DNA of 64,000 nucleotides from Mucilaginibacter sabulilitoris (GTDB lineage: Bacteria > Bacteroidota > Bacteroidia > Sphingobacteriales > Sphingobacteriaceae): NCBI RefSeq assembly GCF_034262375.1, contig NZ_CP139558.1, positions 3,534,001 through 3,598,000 of the forward strand. The letters are read 5' to 3'. This document shows positions 43,180 through 51,535 of the stretch, in pieces. The notes under the pieces are model-generated. The model ran no database searches. It worked only from the letters and a program-made list of their open reading frames with translations, and was not told the origin of the DNA. The translations under genes and the position numbers were made by a program. Position 1 is the first letter of the stretch, and every line of letters starts with the position of its first letter.

Positions 43180-43273
43180 CACCGTAAATGCGGAGCCAGT
43201 GTATTAGAAGGGCTAAATAATAGACAACTTGTTGGAAATTGTTATCAAAGCTCTATTAAAAGAGAAGCGTAAA

Positions 43274-43309
43274 GGTTTCCTGATCAGTAACGGGACTGAT
43301 CAGGAAACC
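43274..43309. terminator. Strong bidirectional hairpin
   Basis: A perfect 15-base inverted repeat, GGTTTCCTGATCAGT and its complement, around a 6-base loop. It lies between the convergent NADH dehydrogenase and VOC-like genes. Confidence 0.75.
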
Positions 43310-43382
43310 CTTGAAAATGATAGGTCGATTTCTGATTTGACGATAGCTCCCTTCGTACCTCAGTCCCGCTGATTCATTTTAT

Positions 43383-43766
43383 TTAGTTCCTTATTCCGTT
43401 GTAGTATATACTGATTACCAGGCCAGGCTCTAATTCAACATAGCAAAAACGGAAATTCGGACCACATGAGATCACTTCGCTTAAGAGCTTAAAACCTGAC
43501 TGCCGAATGAGATCCAGTGCTATTGACATGTCAACCACCGGGAAACTCATCAGTTGGTTACTTCCGTGAAAGATAAAGTCCGATGAGGTCGACCCAGGGC
43601 CGTGAAGTTCCAGAAGATCATCATTGAGTAACTTATAGGCTTTCAGCCCGGGATTGATATAAATCTCTTCAGTGTCTAATAATCTTTCCAAAAAGTCTGA
43701 AACCCGATCCAGTTGATCGGTCTCTATATTGATCGTAAATTTTAAGCTATAATCCTTTTTCATCAA
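43383..43766 (-). CDS. VOC/glyoxalase-like protein paired with Crp/Fnr regulator (copy B)
   Basis: A 127-residue protein with a fold like one vicinal-oxygen-chelate (glyoxalase-type) module: two beta-alpha-beta-beta-beta units, with LLELHGPGSTSSDFIFHG at about residues 53-70 and KLLSEVISCGPNFRFCYVELEPGLVISIYY at the end. It is a clear paralogue of the protein at 61066, sharing the LxxAHGPG/LELHGPG and HxFIF segments. Each follows a Crp/Fnr gene on the same strand by under 50 bases, so the two form a conserved pair. A single VOC module without obvious metal ligands suggests a binding protein rather than an enzyme. Function unknown. Confidence 0.65.
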   Translation of the reverse strand: MMKKDYSLKFTINIETDQLDRVSDFLERLLDTEEIYINPGLKAYKLLNDDLLELHGPGSTSSDFIFHGSNQLMSFPVVDMSIALDLIRQSGFKLLSEVISCGPNFRFCYVELEPGLVISIYYNGIRN

Positions 43767-43812
43767 TAAATTAAGAGATATATGATCTTTCTCTGTAATA
43801 AATTTTACAGGT

Positions 43813-44403
43813 TTAAATTCTGCAGGTTTTCCTTCTTACCCTGCTGAGCGTTTCCGGATTTACACCCAGGTAGGATGCTATCATTCGATGGGGAATACGC
43901 AGAAGCAGTTCCGGCTGACTTTTAAGAAAATGCCGATACTTCTCTAACGCCGTCAGTGTATGTGTAACATGGATCTGGTATTGGCAAGAAATGAAATTAG
44001 TGTAACGCCAGTTTCTCAAGACTTCCCGAAGAACAGGTACTTGATACGAAAGCGTCGCAAAATCACTTTTGTCGATCACTATAACATAACTATTTTCCAA
44101 TGCTTCAATTTTAAATCCCGACGGTTGCCGGGAAGTAAGACTTTCATTGTCACCGATCCAGTTATATTCCAGAAAAAAGGAAATAACAGATTCTTGCCCA
44201 TTCCGATTTAAAAAGCAATGCCGAAAGCACCCTTTCATAACAACGGCATAGTTATTCCATTTGTCTCCTGAAACGATAAGCGCCTCTTTTTTTAAATAAT
44301 GATGAACCTTAAAATATGGTTTAATGTACTCCCAGTCCGACTCACCGAGCGGAACAGTTTTGCAAAGGTGTTTCCTGAAGTCTTCTATTATTTGTGCTGG
44401 CAT
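43813..44403 (-). CDS. Crp/Fnr-family regulator (copy B), with its own copy of the shared operator
   Basis: A 196-residue protein starting MPAQIIEDFRKHLCKTV at the ATG at 44403; the longer frame starts at a codon without leader. The cNMP-type beta roll runs through KKEALIVSGDKWNNYAVVMKGCFRHCFLNRNGQESVISFF, and the C-terminal HTH reads IASYLGVNPETLSRVRRK, with the ExxSR pattern used by Fnr-type proteins to read TGA. It is preceded by the shared operator, so if it binds that site it would be autoregulated; it is my first candidate for the regulon's activator. The VOC-like gene follows on the same strand after 46 bases. Confidence 0.85.
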   Translation of the reverse strand: MPAQIIEDFRKHLCKTVPLGESDWEYIKPYFKVHHYLKKEALIVSGDKWNNYAVVMKGCFRHCFLNRNGQESVISFFLEYNWIGDNESLTSRQPSGFKIEALENSYVIVIDKSDFATLSYQVPVLREVLRNWRYTNFISCQYQIHVTHTLTALEKYRHFLKSQPELLLRIPHRMIASYLGVNPETLSRVRRKTCRI

Positions 44404-44474
44404 AGAATATTTTTCTCCTCTTGGATTATCAACGAACTGAAACAAGAACAGACATATATAAATTTCGATAGGTA

Positions 44475-44521
44475 TAAAGGTCCTTTTTCTTTAGTCACGC
44501 GCACAGGACATTTATCACAAA
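44475..44521 (-). promoter_or_regulatory. Shared stress operator/promoter, copy 10
   Basis: Minus strand: TTTGTGATAAATGTCCTGT (44521-44503), exactly 20 bases, then GACCTTTA (44482-44475). The TGTGA half-site and core are intact; the -33 TTG is changed to TGT. It controls the crp-VOC pair (copy B). Confidence 0.7.
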
Positions 44522-45079
44522 ATTAGCTTACATCACTAATAGGCTCGCCTGAAGCAAGTCTTGATCTACTATAAGCTCGATACGTATAAGGTATAATCTG
44601 ATAATAAATATTCTCCTTCATCCCTGCCTTTCATTATATCTCTACCGAAGGATGATCAGGTCTTTTTTCTCGCTATGCGAGATCTATCGGGATATTCCGG
44701 GTGCTGAACAATAGATTAATAGCTAACTGATAGATATACCCCGTTTCATATTTCTAATATCGAAATCTTGCCTGTTTTTTTAAAGGTGGTTACCTGGCCT
44801 CTAATATTAATCTCCTACGGCTGAAAAGCCGGAAACTATACTGCCCGTGATATTTGCCCATTATCAAAGTTCCTGCTGTTGATTTCAGCATCACCGCATG
44901 TCGTCACGCTTAAAACATGTTATGCGTTTTCGAGATCATTATCCAACAAACTCATTTTTTTAAAAATGAGTTTGTTGGACGAAACAGATCACTGTCTAAA
45001 TTCTTTTTTTTGAAAACATCCCCGGCCTGACGCGATTGACGTCCGGTATGTATCAAAGCTTACTCAGTTTCCCAAGTAC
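44522..45079. other. Gene-free region with a long palindrome
   Basis: About 560 bases with no gene seen, between the promoter of the crp-VOC pair and the convergent end of the GC-rich oxidoreductase gene. The only clear structure is the long inverted repeat at 44942-44979. Confidence 0.5.
44942..44979. repeat. Perfect 18-base inverted repeat with 2-base loop
   Basis: TCCAACAAACTCATTTTT (44942-44959) is exactly complementary to 44962-44979. The arms end in a run of T/A so that on either strand the hairpin carries a U-rich side. It may be a terminator for the MDR gene that ends at 45080, or the mark of an inserted segment. Confidence 0.65.
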
Positions 45080-45997
45080 CTACGGGCGAACACGAATGAT
45101 CGTTTTTCCAACGAGCGGCACCTTTGAAGCGAACGTTGCAACTGCCTCATCAAGCGTAACAATTTTTCCAATATTCGTTTTAATGCGCCCGTCCCGAACC
45201 CATTGGGCGAGCTCGATCAATTGCCCACGATTGGCCTCGACGACGAAATCTATCGCGCGGCCGTCGACAGGTCTCGCCTCAGTTGGGCCGGCGATAGTGA
45301 CGAGCGTTCCGCCGGCGCGAATTACGCCTGCAGACCGGGTTGTGATATCTCCGCCAAGAACGTCAAAAACGAGATCAACCTTACGGACGTCTTCTAATTT
45401 CTCATTATCGAGGTCGATATATTCATTTGCACCAAAATCGAGCGCCGTATGACGGCTGCTCGCGCGTCCGGTTCCGATGACGTATGCACCAGCTTCACGT
45501 GCGAGCTGTACAGCCATTGAGCCTACCACACCAGCCGCACCATGAACAATTACGCTTTGTCCCGATTGAACCTGGCCATGCTCGATAATCCCTTGCCACG
45601 CCGTAAGTCCCGGCATAACCAAGGCAGCGCCAATCGTGAAGTCGATATCTCCCGGTAACGGCGCGAGATTTCGGGCTTCGATGGCAACGTATTCCGCCAG
45701 CGATCCGTCGCGAAACCAGTCAGCGAGACCAAATACGCGTTGTCCCACCGATAGCCCCGCGGTACCATAGCCGAGAGCCGTAACTACGCCGGAAAATTCA
45801 TGTCCCGGAATGGACGGTGTTCGATTAACGTCACGTCGGTCAGTCCAGGTCGATGGCCATTCAAGCTCGTTGAAAGTGAATCCCGAAGCGTGAACCTGAA
45901 CAACAACTTCGTTCATTGCCGCGATCGGCTCAGCGCGCGCTGTCAGCTTCATGCCAGCCGTTCCTTCAGCCTCGTTTGTTACAATAATTGCTTTCAT
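45080..45997 (-). CDS. NADP-dependent MDR oxidoreductase (quinone oxidoreductase type), probably imported
   Basis: A 305-residue medium-chain dehydrogenase/reductase of the zinc-free quinone oxidoreductase type: GHEFSGVVTALG near residue 64, a catalytic-domain loop FTFNELEWP near 40, and the NADPH motif IVHGAAGVVGSMAVQLAR near 150. It should reduce quinones or activated alkenes with NADPH. The gene is visibly richer in G and C than its neighbours, favours codons such as GCG, CGC and GGC, and has a true Shine-Dalgarno (AGAGAGG) before its ATG, unlike most genes here. That points to transfer from a proteobacterium-like donor. Confidence 0.88.
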   Translation of the reverse strand: MKAIIVTNEAEGTAGMKLTARAEPIAAMNEVVVQVHASGFTFNELEWPSTWTDRRDVNRTPSIPGHEFSGVVTALGYGTAGLSVGQRVFGLADWFRDGSLAEYVAIEARNLAPLPGDIDFTIGAALVMPGLTAWQGIIEHGQVQSGQSVIVHGAAGVVGSMAVQLAREAGAYVIGTGRASSRHTALDFGANEYIDLDNEKLEDVRKVDLVFDVLGGDITTRSAGVIRAGGTLVTIAGPTEARPVDGRAIDFVVEANRGQLIELAQWVRDGRIKTNIGKIVTLDEAVATFASKVPLVGKTIIRVRP

Positions 45998-46777
45998 AAT
46001 ATTACCTCTCTTTTTTACACATGCACATGCTCGCTTGATGATTGAACTAGCTGAGCATTACAGTTTTAATTTTTGAATTCAGGTTAATTTAATATTTACG
46101 GTTTTTAAATATTTTTTATGGTAAATCAAATCTAACTTTTTGTTTGGTCACTTAAATGGACCAATTTTAAAATAGGTTTGGGTCCAGTTATGATAGAGAA
46201 ATTGTTTTGAAATTACATGCTATAAACTCCGTCAGACGGCGCCGTCGCCAGGTTCACCGGCGGAGAGATTAAGTCTCTACCGTAAGATAATGGTGATGGC
46301 CTACAAAGAATTAAATACGCTCAGTACGGTAGAAACTAAAGATAGAAACGATCCACACGTTTGAAGGTAACCGCCTGAAACTTCCGCTCGTATTGTTAAT
46401 ATAAACAGTGAAAAGCTGATACGTGGCCAGCCACAGGTAGCCTGCTGATAACAAAATTATACCGTAGCTGATCGACATCCCGCTGGTTTTTTGATCGCTC
46501 CGGCTCCAACGGCATTTTATATTTAAATTGATGAATATTTTTAAGCGAAACGGGTAAAAAGCGCAGTTAAAATCAATCCAGGATCTGTCGTGGGGTTTGC
46601 AAAAGATTACGGCATAAACGGTTTCCTCCCCTAAAGGGCCCCTCCGAAATCCATTTTGACAAAATTTAAGTTGATTGCCAGAGATCAGTAGAGCTTAGGC
46701 AATCGTCTAATATAGCCAATGATAGTTAATTTACCTGATTAGGTCAGGCTCAAATACTTTGCGGTACCGCAACTGTT
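45998..46777. other. Gene-free region upstream of the MDR gene
   Basis: About 780 bases without a credible gene. Close to the MDR start, 46147-46187 holds TGGTC, GGACCA and GGGTCCA blocks arranged as inverted pairs, which look like operator half-sites for a MarR/HxlR-type repressor (none is encoded nearby). The remainder shows short frames only and a GACGGCGCCGTC palindrome near 46237. Confidence 0.4.
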
Positions 46778-47899
46778 CTAATAATTAATTATCGGCAGAA
46801 CTTCGGGAATATCAAGCCGGGCTACGCCAATACGATTGTCAGCCATGCCGTAATAAACGTCAAATCGATCAGGTTTCCCCAAATCATCACGGCGGTCGAT
46901 ACCCGTAGGAAACACTACGTCTGCAATTATTCCCACGCGTTCCTCAGGAAGGTCCGGACTGAGAAGCGGATATCGAGATCTGTAGAGTATTTTACAAGGA
47001 TTATCGGCTGCCAGAATCATAACACCCGCAGAATATCGGTATTCTTTTTTCGTCGACGAAGAATGCGGACCTTCGCCAACGCCGTGGTAGAGATACATCC
47101 AGCCATGCCTTGTTAATATTGGCGGAGTTCCGGCACCGATCTTTAGGTCTTCCCAGTTTTGAATCGGGGCCGCGAGCGGATGATGGGAAATGAATTTCGA
47201 TAATTTCCAGTGACGGGCCTTCTCCGAATTAAAATGCAAATAGGAAATCCAGATACATTCTTGATGACGGTTTCTTTTCGCCTGATTTTTGTGTAGCGCC
47301 TTTTCTTCGGGACTGGTACCAGGGAATAACGGCCTGTGCAACATACCCAAAGCCGTATGGCCGCGCGGGTCTTTAATAACCTGGGGAAAAATGCAGGCAT
47401 CTTTATTATTTATTCCGTTAAACTCGATATGTTGAAACGTATTATAATTCGCTAGTCCGAGCCGTTCCCAGTGGAGTAGATCCGCGGACTTGGCCAAAGC
47501 AACGCGTGGCCCCTCTGGCGAAAAAGCCGTGTAGGTCATCAGGTATAGGTCCAGCGGTTCAACAAATGTTATACGAGGATCTTCACAGCCGCCGCCGTTT
47601 GGCCGCTTTTCATACTCGGCTTCAGGCTCCAAAGCTATACCTAATCTTTCAACGCCGCAAGGGTCGCCGACAGCATTGAATTTAACTCTTGCTATTCCTA
47701 TCCTGGAATAATTATCCATTGTCGCCATACGCGGGAATAGATACAGATTACCGTCCCGACTTCTGATAGCGGCGGGATTGAGCACACCGCCGGCTTCCAT
47801 AGGGTTGGTCATATCAGGCTCCATGATCGTGCCTAACCGTTGCATTTTAAAATCTTCTATACGCACCGTCAATGCGTTAATTTTAGGGTTATTTGTCAT
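46778..47899 (-). CDS. Glycoside hydrolase family 130 (mannoside phosphorylase-like)
   Basis: A 373-residue five-bladed beta-propeller of the GH130 type. Family features are NPMEAGGVLNPAAIRSRDGNLYLFPRM (residues 32-58), GGGCEDPRITFVEPLDLYLMTYTA (near 100), the catalytic-aspartate region within EDPRIT, and YLYHGVGEGP with YRYSAGVMILAADNP further on, and ADVVFPTG near the end. Known members phosphorolyse beta-mannosides such as mannosyl-N-acetylglucosamine or mannobiose; a signal peptide is absent, so it should be cytosolic. Exact substrate unknown. No other polysaccharide genes are near. Its upstream region contains the second repeated motif of the window. Confidence 0.88.
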   Translation of the reverse strand: MTNNPKINALTVRIEDFKMQRLGTIMEPDMTNPMEAGGVLNPAAIRSRDGNLYLFPRMATMDNYSRIGIARVKFNAVGDPCGVERLGIALEPEAEYEKRPNGGGCEDPRITFVEPLDLYLMTYTAFSPEGPRVALAKSADLLHWERLGLANYNTFQHIEFNGINNKDACIFPQVIKDPRGHTALGMLHRPLFPGTSPEEKALHKNQAKRNRHQECIWISYLHFNSEKARHWKLSKFISHHPLAAPIQNWEDLKIGAGTPPILTRHGWMYLYHGVGEGPHSSSTKKEYRYSAGVMILAADNPCKILYRSRYPLLSPDLPEERVGIIADVVFPTGIDRRDDLGKPDRFDVYYGMADNRIGVARLDIPEVLPIINY

Positions 47900-47996
47900 T
47901 GCAAATTGTTATTAAAATTGATAAAGCCACATATATGCCACTTTTATAAGTGATTAAAGATCAAATGTTTAATATATTTCATACGATGGGATATCC

Positions 47997-48033
47997 GAGA
48001 TTCCGGGATTTGGCGAAGTGCCGTTACGAAATA
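47997..48033 (+). repeat. Repeated intergenic motif 'GGGATTTGGCGAA-N5-GTTACGAAA' (copy A1)
   Basis: GGGATTTGGCGAA at 48005-48017 and GTTACGAAA at 48023-48031. Both blocks recur, identically and in the same order, at 62373-62398. They are preceded by a GA-A-TC segment in both places. Confidence 0.6.
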
Positions 48034-48072
48034 GAGGCCTATTTCTTATCATTTAGAATACACCGGAACAGT

Positions 48073-48102
48073 CGCGCACTTCGCTATATCACGAGATTTC
48101 GG
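48073..48102 (-). repeat. Repeated intergenic motif, inverted partial copy (A2)
   Basis: On the minus strand this reads CCGAAATCTCGTGATATAG then CGAAGTGCGCG. It matches the copy at 62363-62385 (CGAAATCTCGGGATTTGGCG) with few changes, and lies 40 bases from copy A1 in the opposite orientation. Confidence 0.5.
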
Positions 48103-48459
48103 ATTTTGCCGACACCATGAATTAATTAACAAGCTGTATCACTTGATCTTATATTAACTGGCATTAATACTGTTGTAGAATAAAAAGATTATTTATTAAG
48201 GTTAGTTGATAGAGTTCGGGTGATGAGTGAAATTGAATAACTACAAAAATAATTGAACTGACAACCGATGAAAAAGGAGAAGGCGGATTGATTGCCTTCT
48301 TACGTTAGTGAAAAATCAGAGGCACGGGCGTTCGAATATCTGGGTCAACTTTAATTGTGAAAGTCGTGAAAGTCGAAGAACAAATAACATTTGACCTCGA
48401 ATGATCTAATGCGTTAAATTAACATAACTTATACAAATCAAATTAGAAGAAGGGTAATT

Positions 48460-48933
48460 ATGCTACAGTGGAATGACATCATCAGGCTTGCGAAAAATGG
48501 TAATCCCGCGCCTGACCGAAGAGTTGAGAAAACCGACGAGGAATGGAAGGCCATCTTAACTCCTGAACAGTTTCGGATCACTCGTCGAAAGGGGACGGAA
48601 ATGAGCTTCACCGGCGAATTGTGCAGCCGGTACGATCCTGGAAAATACAACTGCATCTGTTGTGACACCGAGCTTTTCGATTCCGAAATAAAATTCGAAT
48701 CTTACACCGGCTGGCCAAGCTTTACACAACCGATCAAAGAAAATGCGATCAAATACAAAATAGATCCGCCATATAAAATGACAGGGTTTGAAGCTATCTG
48801 TAATACCTGCGATGCTCACCTCGGACATGTATTTCCGGATGGACCTGCGCCAAGTGGCTTGAGATATTGCATGAATTCTGAATCGCTCAAGCTGATATCT
48901 GCCGCCGAAAACCAGAAGCTATCGAACTCATAG
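48460..48933 (+). CDS. msrB: Peptide-methionine (R)-S-oxide reductase MsrB
   Basis: A 157-residue cytosolic MsrB with zinc pairs C65/C68 (NCICCDTELF) and C114/C117 (CNTCDAHLGHVF), TGWPSF, and catalytic C137 in LRYCMNS. It is very similar to the MsrB at 21674 and to the MsrB half of the fusion at 51536. It reduces methionine-R-sulfoxide with thioredoxin. It starts a three-gene run with two exported Msr genes, 21 bases before the next start, so one transcript probably makes a cytosolic and an envelope set of repair enzymes. Confidence 0.95.
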   Translation: MLQWNDIIRLAKNGNPAPDRRVEKTDEEWKAILTPEQFRITRRKGTEMSFTGELCSRYDPGKYNCICCDTELFDSEIKFESYTGWPSFTQPIKENAIKYKIDPPYKMTGFEAICNTCDAHLGHVFPDGPAPSGLRYCMNSESLKLISAAENQKLSNS

Positions 48934-48954
48934 ATTTTTTAAAAATCTGAAGCT

Positions 48955-49485
48955 ATGAAAAAGATACATCTATTTTTAGCGTTTATGTTGATCATTTTGA
49001 ATGTGGCTTGTCAAAGTCCCCGGCCCGATAAGCAGGTAATAGATTCTAAAAGATATCCCGACGCAAAGCCGGACAGCTATTGGAAGAAAAAGTTGTCGCC
49101 GGAAGCGTATAACATTTTGGTCAACCGGGGAACAGAACCCCCCTTTAAAAATCCTTATTGGAACAATCACCAAAAGGGCGTCTATGTAAGCGCTGCTACG
49201 GGAAAGCCGTTATTCACTTCAGATGATAAATTTGAGTCCGGTACGGGTTGGCCGAGTTTTACTAAACCGATAAATGACAAAGATATCAGTATTGTGAAAG
49301 ATACATCGTTCGGTTTGGTACGTGATGAAGTTGTAGAAAGCAGTACAGGGCTGCATCTGGGCCATTTGTTTGACGATGGCCCGGCGCCCACGTTTAAGCG
49401 GTTTTGTATGGATTCATATGCATTCAAATTCATTCCTGCTGAGAAAAAACGGAATACTCACATAAATCGAGACACCATAAAATGA
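48955..49485 (+). CDS. Lipoprotein MsrB lacking zinc cysteines
   Basis: A 176-residue MsrB-fold protein with a lipoprotein signal ending at C19 (ILNVACQSP), so it sits in the envelope. The zinc pairs are gone: the usual CxxC sites read VSAA and ESST. The catalytic cysteine is present (C151 in KRFCMDS), as is SGTGWPSFTKP. Zinc-free MsrB proteins are known and active. It overlaps the next gene by four bases (ATGA), so the two are translationally coupled and probably repair both isomers of methionine sulfoxide outside the cytosol. Confidence 0.9.
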   Translation: MKKIHLFLAFMLIILNVACQSPRPDKQVIDSKRYPDAKPDSYWKKKLSPEAYNILVNRGTEPPFKNPYWNNHQKGVYVSAATGKPLFTSDDKFESGTGWPSFTKPINDKDISIVKDTSFGLVRDEVVESSTGLHLGHLFDDGPAPTFKRFCMDSYAFKFIPAEKKRNTHINRDTIK

Positions 49486-50141
49486 AGAAGACAGGATTAT
49501 ACATTGTGTTTGTATTATTAAGTTATAGTTGCACCTATTCACAGACATCCGGCAACGGTCAAGGATACGCTAAACTACCGGCGGTTACACCAGGTGAGCA
49601 CGTAGCTGATTTTGCCGCCGGATGCTTTTGGGCGAGCTCAGAGGCGTTGCTGGAGTTAAAAGGGGTAAATAGCGTGGTGTCCGGATATGCGGGCGGTAAC
49701 GTTGTAAGACCGACCTACGAAGCCGTTTGCTCTGATAAAACCGGGCATGCCGAGACGGTCCAGGTATATTATGATCCCAAGATAATCAGTTACGCAAAAT
49801 TGGTTGAAGCTTTCCTTTATGCCCATAATCCTACAGAACTGAATTACCAGGGCCCTGACCGTGGTACGAGTTACCGTTCTGCTATTTTTTACCGGAATGC
49901 TGAAGAAAAGGCAATTATTCAAAAAACAATTAACCAGGTTAGCGCCTCCAAATATTATGATGCGCCGATCGTTACACAAGTGTTGCCGTTTTCAACATTC
50001 TATCCGGCAGAAAGTTATCACCAAAATTATTTTCGCCTGCATCCGGAAAGTCCCTACATACAAAATGTTTCCGTTCCTAAAATCCTTAAACTACGAAAAA
50101 AGGAAAATAGCCTTTTAAAACCTGAATTTCAGAATAACTAA
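49482..50141 (+). CDS. msrA: Exported MsrA
   Basis: A 219-residue MsrA with a 20-residue signal sequence (MKKTGLYIVFVLLSYSCTYS); C17 may be a lipidation site although the lipobox is atypical. The catalytic cysteine is C48 in AAGCFWASSEALL, a signature with A-S-S where cytosolic forms have C-T-E, so the enzyme lacks the second cysteine here. SGYAGG, AHNPTELNYQGPDRGTSYRSAIFY and YHQNYF complete the fold. It reduces methionine-S-sulfoxide. ATGA overlap with the lipoprotein MsrB gene implies a working pair in the envelope. Confidence 0.9.
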   Translation: MKKTGLYIVFVLLSYSCTYSQTSGNGQGYAKLPAVTPGEHVADFAAGCFWASSEALLELKGVNSVVSGYAGGNVVRPTYEAVCSDKTGHAETVQVYYDPKIISYAKLVEAFLYAHNPTELNYQGPDRGTSYRSAIFYRNAEEKAIIQKTINQVSASKYYDAPIVTQVLPFSTFYPAESYHQNYFRLHPESPYIQNVSVPKILKLRKKENSLLKPEFQNN

Positions 50142-50263
50142 TATTTGAGGCTGCTATATGTCATGTAGTAAAAGTGGGATGTGAAAGTTGAATGCGCCTC
50201 CATTAAAAAGAGATTATGACAGCGACATCATGCATGGTGGCTATCCTTTTGTTCTCGTGCATA

Positions 50264-51229
50264 TCACAGCCAGCCGATTTTTTTAAACCTAAAATATAAT
50301 AGGATACATATTGTAGCCATCACTATCAAAACCACGAAATAACCGGAATTTGTCCGCGTTTCAGGCATGTTTTGAAAATTCATACCATAGATGCCAGCAA
50401 TTGCGGTGGGCACTGCAAGAATTCCTGCCCAGGCCGCTAACCGCCGCGTTATTACTCCCTGCCGTTGCTGTTCTAACAAAGTACTCGCTTCAAACACCGA
50501 TTTGATTATCTCTATAAGGCTACTAACCAGCACTTCCTGCCTAAGGACATGATCCAGTACATCGCTGATATATGGTTTTACCTCTGCCGCCACACATGGA
50601 ACTTGCAAATGCACGAGTTTTCCGGTTACTTCCGACATCTTTCCCAGCACGCGTTGAAAGAGGATCGCTTCTCTGCGAATGCGGAAAATCCTTGTTATTT
50701 GATCCCTGCTGAGAAACGCTTCCAGCATCTGTTGTTCCAGGCCTAAGACGGTGTCCTCCATCATTTGAAGTACCGGCAGATAACTATCAATAATGAAATC
50801 CATTATTGCATGTAGTATATAATCCGGGCCTTGACGAAATGATGAAGGTCCATTGTCCAGCCTTAAGCAATAGTCGTGATAATCAGGATAATCTCCATGC
50901 CTTGTAACGATGATATATTTCTTGCTTAGGAAAACTGACATGTCGCTGTACACAATACAATCATTTTTTAGGTTCGCAGACTTTATCACCAAAAAGATCT
51001 GGTCATTATAAAGATCTAACTTAGGTACCTGGGAAACGCTCATGGCATCTTCTACAGCAAGATTATGTAAATTGAATTTTTCTTGCAGCACTGAAAAGTC
51101 AGCCTCAGTCGGATCTTGAAGGTCGATCCATATAAATTCTGAAACAGCCAGGGGGGGAGCGGCATCCTCGAGCGCAATTTTTTTGGTCCGGTTTCCGTCC
51201 TTGTATATAAATGAAATGCTTTGACTCAT
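50264..51229 (-). CDS. corA: CorA-family magnesium/divalent cation channel
   Basis: A 321-residue protein starting MSQSISFIYKDG at the ATG at 51229; the longer frame begins with a TTG. A large cytosolic domain with long helices is followed by two C-terminal spans, with the signature YGMNFQNMPE (GMN motif near residue 286) at the channel mouth. CorA pentamers take up magnesium or other divalent ions. The usual YGMNF-MPE pattern is complete. It is a single gene on the opposite strand to the flanking Msr genes. Confidence 0.93.
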   Translation of the reverse strand: MSQSISFIYKDGNRTKKIALEDAAPPLAVSEFIWIDLQDPTEADFSVLQEKFNLHNLAVEDAMSVSQVPKLDLYNDQIFLVIKSANLKNDCIVYSDMSVFLSKKYIIVTRHGDYPDYHDYCLRLDNGPSSFRQGPDYILHAIMDFIIDSYLPVLQMMEDTVLGLEQQMLEAFLSRDQITRIFRIRREAILFQRVLGKMSEVTGKLVHLQVPCVAAEVKPYISDVLDHVLRQEVLVSSLIEIIKSVFEASTLLEQQRQGVITRRLAAWAGILAVPTAIAGIYGMNFQNMPETRTNSGYFVVLIVMATICILLYFRFKKIGWL

Positions 51230-51535
51230 TGTAACCAAATTAGCTATTTTAATGCCACCCGGCTAATATGCTATTTTTCAAGGAGGTTTATAACCGAAGA
51301 ATCGTGATTTGCCGATATTTGGTGATATAACGAAAATGGCCTGTTTAACAAATATTTATATCCGGGAGCCGGTCAAACAAACCTAGTCTAAATAACTGTA
51401 ATTCAATACCAAGATAAGATTTTGTTCTAATCGACATCAAATTGCACGGCTTTTGGTGCAGTTTCGATTTGGGGCATTCCCATGATTAATAATTTGTATA
51501 CCAATTAATATAATCAGTAAACAAAAACAAATCTT
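51230..51535. other. Divergent region with a possible third-motif copy
   Basis: About 305 bases between the CorA gene and the MsrB-MsrA fusion. AATCGTGATTTGCCGATAT followed by TATAACGAAAA (51300-51337) resembles the repeated motif at 47997 and 62363, less well conserved. No gene seen. Confidence 0.35.

Larger units (their letters stand above)
47900..48459. other. Divergent intergenic region with two inverted motif copies
   Basis: About 560 bases between the divergent GH130 and msrB genes. It contains a repeated motif at 47997-48033 and an inverted copy at 48073-48102, described separately. No gene is seen. Confidence 0.5.

Noticed and set aside
44942..44979. Palindrome as an insertion-sequence end
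   Set aside because: No transposase gene or target-site duplication is visible around it.
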